DNA from: Pirellulales bacterium
Lineage (GTDB): Bacteria; Planctomycetota; Planctomycetia; Pirellulales; Thermoguttaceae
Direction of reading: 5' to 3'
NCBI GenBank assembly: GCA_030607895.1
Contig: JAUWJC010000187.1
Coordinates: forward strand, 1 to 7,588
Length of the DNA: 7,588 bases
Shown one piece after another: positions 5,854 through 7,588 of this stretch; position 1 is the first letter of the stretch, and every line of letters starts with the position of its first letter. The notes under the pieces were generated by a model that made no database searches, was not told where the DNA came from, and saw only the letters and a program-made list of their open reading frames with translations. The translations under genes were made by a program, and so were the position numbers.

Positions 5854-5910
5854 CTGATTGCTAATTGCCGATTACTGATTACTGATTACTGATTACTGAT
5901 TACTGATTAC
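5854..5910. repeat. Heptanucleotide tandem array CTGATTA, 8 units
   Basis: Eight 7-bp units run without gap. The first three are degenerate (CTGATTG, CTAATTG, CCGATTA) and the last five are identical CTGATTA, followed by C. Perfect units at one end and decayed units at the other suggest growth from one side. It lies 20 bp from the AGTTTTC array. Written from the other strand, the units contain CAGTAAT, which compares with CAGTTTT and CAGTTRT in the other arrays. Confidence 0.9.
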
Positions 5911-6077
5911 CAAGGCTTGGGAGGGGCCGAATATCTGCGTGGTAGTATGACACACCGGTGGCGGCGGGTCAATTACCCGCCTCACACCTGCCTCGCAAGT
6001 CCGACAAGCCCCAGTTTTCCGGCAGAAACGGGCAGAAATCGGTGACGGTGCCCTTCTTCTTCGTCCACCGCCATGTT

Positions 6078-6138
6078 ACGGTTGTCTGGTCGGCAATGAG
6101 ATGAGTCAACCGTCCGGCCTCTCGCTCCGATCGGACGG
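6078..6138 (+). promoter_or_regulatory. Possible asnA leader with alternative hairpins
   Basis: ACGGTTG (6078-6084) can pair with CAACCGT (6107-6113), and CCGTCCG (6110-6116) can pair with CGGACGG (6132-6138). The two stems share 6110-6113, so they cannot form together. The second ends 38 nt before the asnA ATG and has no T tract after it. Such overlap can be a switch between RNA folds, but two 7-bp stems in GC-rich sequence may arise by chance; this is a weak call. Confidence 0.25.
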
Positions 6139-6161
6139 GCCCCAAGAATACTGAGAATGCT

Positions 6162-6168
6162 GGAAGAG
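6162..6168 (+). promoter_or_regulatory. Shine-Dalgarno for asnA
   Basis: GGAAGAG lies 8 nt before the ATG at 6177 and supports that start. The in-frame sequence upstream stays open back to a TGA at 6102 but contains no AsnA-like sequence. Confidence 0.6.
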
Positions 6169-6176
6169 AAGTTGAC

Positions 6177-7217
6177 ATGCCAAACGCCCAGTACCTACCA
6201 GACAATTACCACCCACTACTCGATACCCGACAAATCGAGGCGGCCATTAAGGATATCAAGGACTTCTTCGAGACCCATCTCGCCCGATCGCTTAATCTCG
6301 ATCGGGTCAGCGCTCCGTTGTTCGTCCGCACGGGCACGGGAATCAACGACGATCTGAACGGCATAGAGCAGCCGGTCAGATTCCGCGTGAAGAACGATGC
6401 GGGCGCCGAAGTGGAAATCGTCCAGTCGCTGGCGAAGTGGAAGCGAATGGCACTGAAGCGGTACGGTTTTCGGCCTGGCGAGGGACTCTACACCGACATG
6501 AACGCCATCCGGCCCGACGAGACAATCGATAATCTCCACTCGATCTACGTGGACCAATGGGACTGGGAGAAGATCATCACCCCCGAACAGCGTAACCTCG
6601 ATACCCTGGAGGACACCGTCCGAACGATATACGACGTTATCTGCCGGACCGAGTTTCACATTGCCTCGCAACACTCGGGCATCCGCCCGGTGCTTCCCGA
6701 GCAAATCCTCTTCATAACTTCGGAAGAGTTGTGCGAGCGGTACCCCAAACTGCCGCCGGCCGAACGCGAAAATCGCATCTGTGCCGAACACCGGGCGGTT
6801 TTTGTCGTGGGGATTGGGGCCGACTTGCCGGACGGACGCCCACACGCCGGTAGGGCACCCGACTACGACGACTGGAGCACCCCCCGGCCCGACGGCGGCA
6901 AGGGCCTAAACGGCGATATCCTCATCTGGAATCCCGTTTTAGAGAGGGCGTTCGAGATTTCTTCGATGGGCATCCGCGTCGACAAGGAAGTGCTGAAGCG
7001 GCAACTCAATATCCTTGACGCGGAAGACCGCCTCGAAATGGAGTTCCACCGTATGCTTCTTGCAGGCGAACTGCCGCAGACCATTGGTGGCGGGATCGGT
7101 CAGTCGCGTCTATGCATGTTCTTTCTCCGCACTGCTCACGTCGGCGAAGTCAATTGCGGCATCTGGCCCGAGCAAATGCGGAAAGCCTGTGCCAAGGCGA
7201 ATATCACGCTGCTGTGA
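6177..7217 (+). CDS. asnA: Aspartate-ammonia ligase (asparagine synthetase A)
   Basis: AsnA makes asparagine from aspartate and free ammonia with ATP going to AMP and PPi, in the cytoplasm. The 346-residue product is slightly longer than the 330 of the E. coli enzyme, with about 12 extra residues at each end region. Conserved blocks of this class II tRNA-synthetase-like fold are all present: SLAKWKR at 84-90, GEGLYTDMNAIRPDE at 101-115, YVDQWDWE at 124-131, APDYDDW at 227-233, GLNGDILIWNPVLE at 243-256, SSMGIRVD at 262-269 and the ATP-site motif GGGIGQSR at 304-311. The frame is intact. It is transcribed away from the sugar gene cluster and appears to be a single-gene unit, with a long inverted repeat starting 7 bp after its TGA. 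The only plausible alternative, an aspartyl- or asparaginyl-tRNA synthetase fragment, is excluded by the full-length AsnA match. Confidence 0.97.
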   Translation: MPNAQYLPDNYHPLLDTRQIEAAIKDIKDFFETHLARSLNLDRVSAPLFVRTGTGINDDLNGIEQPVRFRVKNDAGAEVEIVQSLAKWKRMALKRYGFRPGEGLYTDMNAIRPDETIDNLHSIYVDQWDWEKIITPEQRNLDTLEDTVRTIYDVICRTEFHIASQHSGIRPVLPEQILFITSEELCERYPKLPPAERENRICAEHRAVFVVGIGADLPDGRPHAGRAPDYDDWSTPRPDGGKGLNGDILIWNPVLERAFEISSMGIRVDKEVLKRQLNILDAEDRLEMEFHRMLLAGELPQTIGGGIGQSRLCMFFLRTAHVGEVNCGIWPEQMRKACAKANITLL

Positions 7218-7224
7218 CCGTTCG

Positions 7225-7309
7225 GAGCCGAAAAAGGGACCAGGTTTAATTTGCCGGCCCGGCCCGGCGTGTGCTTCGCACAAATTAAACCCGGTCCCTT
7301 TTTCGGCTC
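7225..7309. repeat. 29-bp-arm inverted repeat directly after asnA (REP/MITE-like, possible terminator)
   Basis: Arms 7225-7253 and 7281-7309 are reverse complements with one mismatch in 29, around a 27-bp GC-rich loop that contains a smaller GTGC-TTC-GCAC hairpin. Each arm contains AAAAAGGGACC and AATTTG. In RNA form the right arm ends with CCCTTTTTCGG, so in the plus direction the stem with its internal T run could end asnA transcription. Elements with AAAAAGGGAC-type arms are, from general experience, common dispersed repeats in planctomycete and some proteobacterial genomes, often linked to REP-associated transposases; none is encoded here. Confidence 0.85.
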
Positions 7310-7314
7310 AGGGT

Positions 7315-7374
7315 GTAGGCTTTCAACGGAAGAAAAAGGCATCCGTGCCTTTCGTGGCAATCCGTTATGCCTAC
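7315..7374. other. Nested hairpin of about 60 nt, possible structured RNA or repeat
   Basis: GTAGGC (7315-7320) pairs with GCCTAC (7369-7374), AACGGA (7325-7330) with TCCGTT (7361-7366), and inside them AAAGGCA (7335-7341) pairs with TGCCTTT (7346-7352) around a TCCG loop of the stable UNCG type. The three collinear stems, separated by small internal loops, suggest a folded RNA or a decayed inverted repeat. No known RNA family is recognised. Confidence 0.4.
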
Positions 7375-7411
7375 GCTTAAGGGGCTGGCGTTGCGGAACC
7401 ACCCCCGGAAG

Positions 7412-7588
7412 TATACTGCTCGCGGTCAAGAATTGCGGTTTTGCGACGAAGTCATCAGTTGTCAGTTGTCAGTTATCAGTTATCAGTTGTCAGAGCTTGG
7501 AAACAACGGCTCTTGCCAGTCTTCAGACTGACTACTGATAACTGACTACTTCATACCAAAAGCGCAATCTTTGACCTCGTCGAGTATA
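7412..7588. repeat. Large imperfect inverted repeat running to the window edge (58-bp arms)
   Basis: Reading 7412-7469 against the reverse complement of 7588-7531 gives 44 matches in 58 positions without a gap. Conserved blocks are TATACT, GGTCAA, ATTGCG, TTTTG, GAAGT and the following CAGTT-type heptamers. The spacer 7470-7530 contains two small hairpins (AGAGC/GCTCT, and CAGTC-TTCA-GACTG at 7517-7530). The outer border on the right is not visible, so the arms may be longer. This may be a MITE-like element or two opposed copies of one dispersed upstream sequence. No open reading frame is credible here. Confidence 0.7.
7455..7493. repeat. Heptanucleotide tandem array TCAGTTR, 5.6 units
   Basis: Units read TCAGTTG, TCAGTTG, TCAGTTA, TCAGTTA, TCAGTTG, then TCAG. 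The opposed copy, ACTGATA-ACTGACTAC at about 7534-7549 on the plus strand, shows the same heptamer inverted, so the array is part of the larger inverted repeat. Confidence 0.85.

Larger units (their letters stand above)
5911..6176. other. Divergent intergenic region upstream of asnA, no confident gene
   Basis: Together with the two arrays, this completes a 417-bp gap between divergently transcribed genes and must hold the promoters of both. I cannot fix a promoter with confidence. A clean hairpin, GGCGGGT-CAATT-ACCCGCC, occupies 5963-5981. Two mutually exclusive hairpins lie at 6078-6138. On the minus strand 6178-5969 is open for 69 codons, from an ATG that overlaps the asnA ATG to a TGA inside the 5963-5981 hairpin. 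Its translation has a protein-like composition (for example DFCPFLPENWGL), but it has no Shine-Dalgarno and no family I recognise. Confidence 0.5.

Noticed and set aside
5854..5910. CRISPR-like array
   Set aside because: Units are 7 bp and directly adjacent, with no spacers and no repeat of 24 bp or more. No cas gene is present.
6216..6845. 209-codon open frame on the minus strand
   Set aside because: It is fully antisense to the well-supported asnA gene and its translation has no recognisable motif. It is a by-product of GC-rich coding.
7391..7417. Promoter TTGCGG-15-TATACT
   Set aside because: The spacer is short for a sigma-70 promoter, and the TATACT belongs to the inverted repeat that recurs at the window end, so the match is better explained by the element. 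No downstream gene is in view.
7251..7538. 95-codon plus-strand frame after asnA
   Set aside because: It runs through the inverted repeat, the nested hairpin and the heptamer array, so its sequence is dictated by repeats, and no start site supports it.

Overview
The window looks like a chromosomal segment of a Planctomycetota-type bacterium, probably near the Pirellulales. Four things suggest this: Gfo/Idh/MocA oxidoreductases with export signals, a Tat-exported xylose-isomerase-like TIM barrel protein, GC-rich coding sequence with loose 80-130 bp gaps between genes, and gaps filled with palindromic and heptanucleotide repeats. The taxonomic call is an inference from gene style; there is no marker gene such as rRNA.

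Layout: bases 1-190 hold only short repeats. From 5759 down to 191, five genes lie head to tail on the minus strand. In transcription order they are an exported sugar-phosphate isomerase/epimerase-like protein (5759-4794), two tandem paralogous exported Gfo/Idh/MocA oxidoreductases (4674-3673 and 3559-2549), a PPi-type phosphofructokinase reading frame interrupted by one in-frame TAA (2471-1182, stop at 1430-1428), and a HAD-family hydrolase (1054-191). A repeat-bearing divergent region of about 420 bp (5760-6176) separates this cluster from asnA, aspartate-ammonia ligase, on the plus strand (6177-7217). The right end (7218-7588) has no gene but is dense in structure: a 29-bp-arm inverted repeat directly after asnA, a nested hairpin, and a large imperfect inverted repeat that runs off the window.

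Working together: the first three minus-strand genes plausibly form an envelope-located sugar oxidation/isomerisation module, because all three products carry export signals. PFK and the HAD protein are cytoplasmic and fit central sugar-phosphate metabolism. AsnA is an independent amino-acid biosynthesis gene. No defence system, phage, CRISPR array or complete transposon is visible. The points most worth a second look are the single-codon interruption of PFK, the non-canonical active-site motifs of the two oxidoreductases, and the family of 7-bp tandem arrays and palindromes in nearly every gap between genes, one of which supplies the PFK terminal stop codon.
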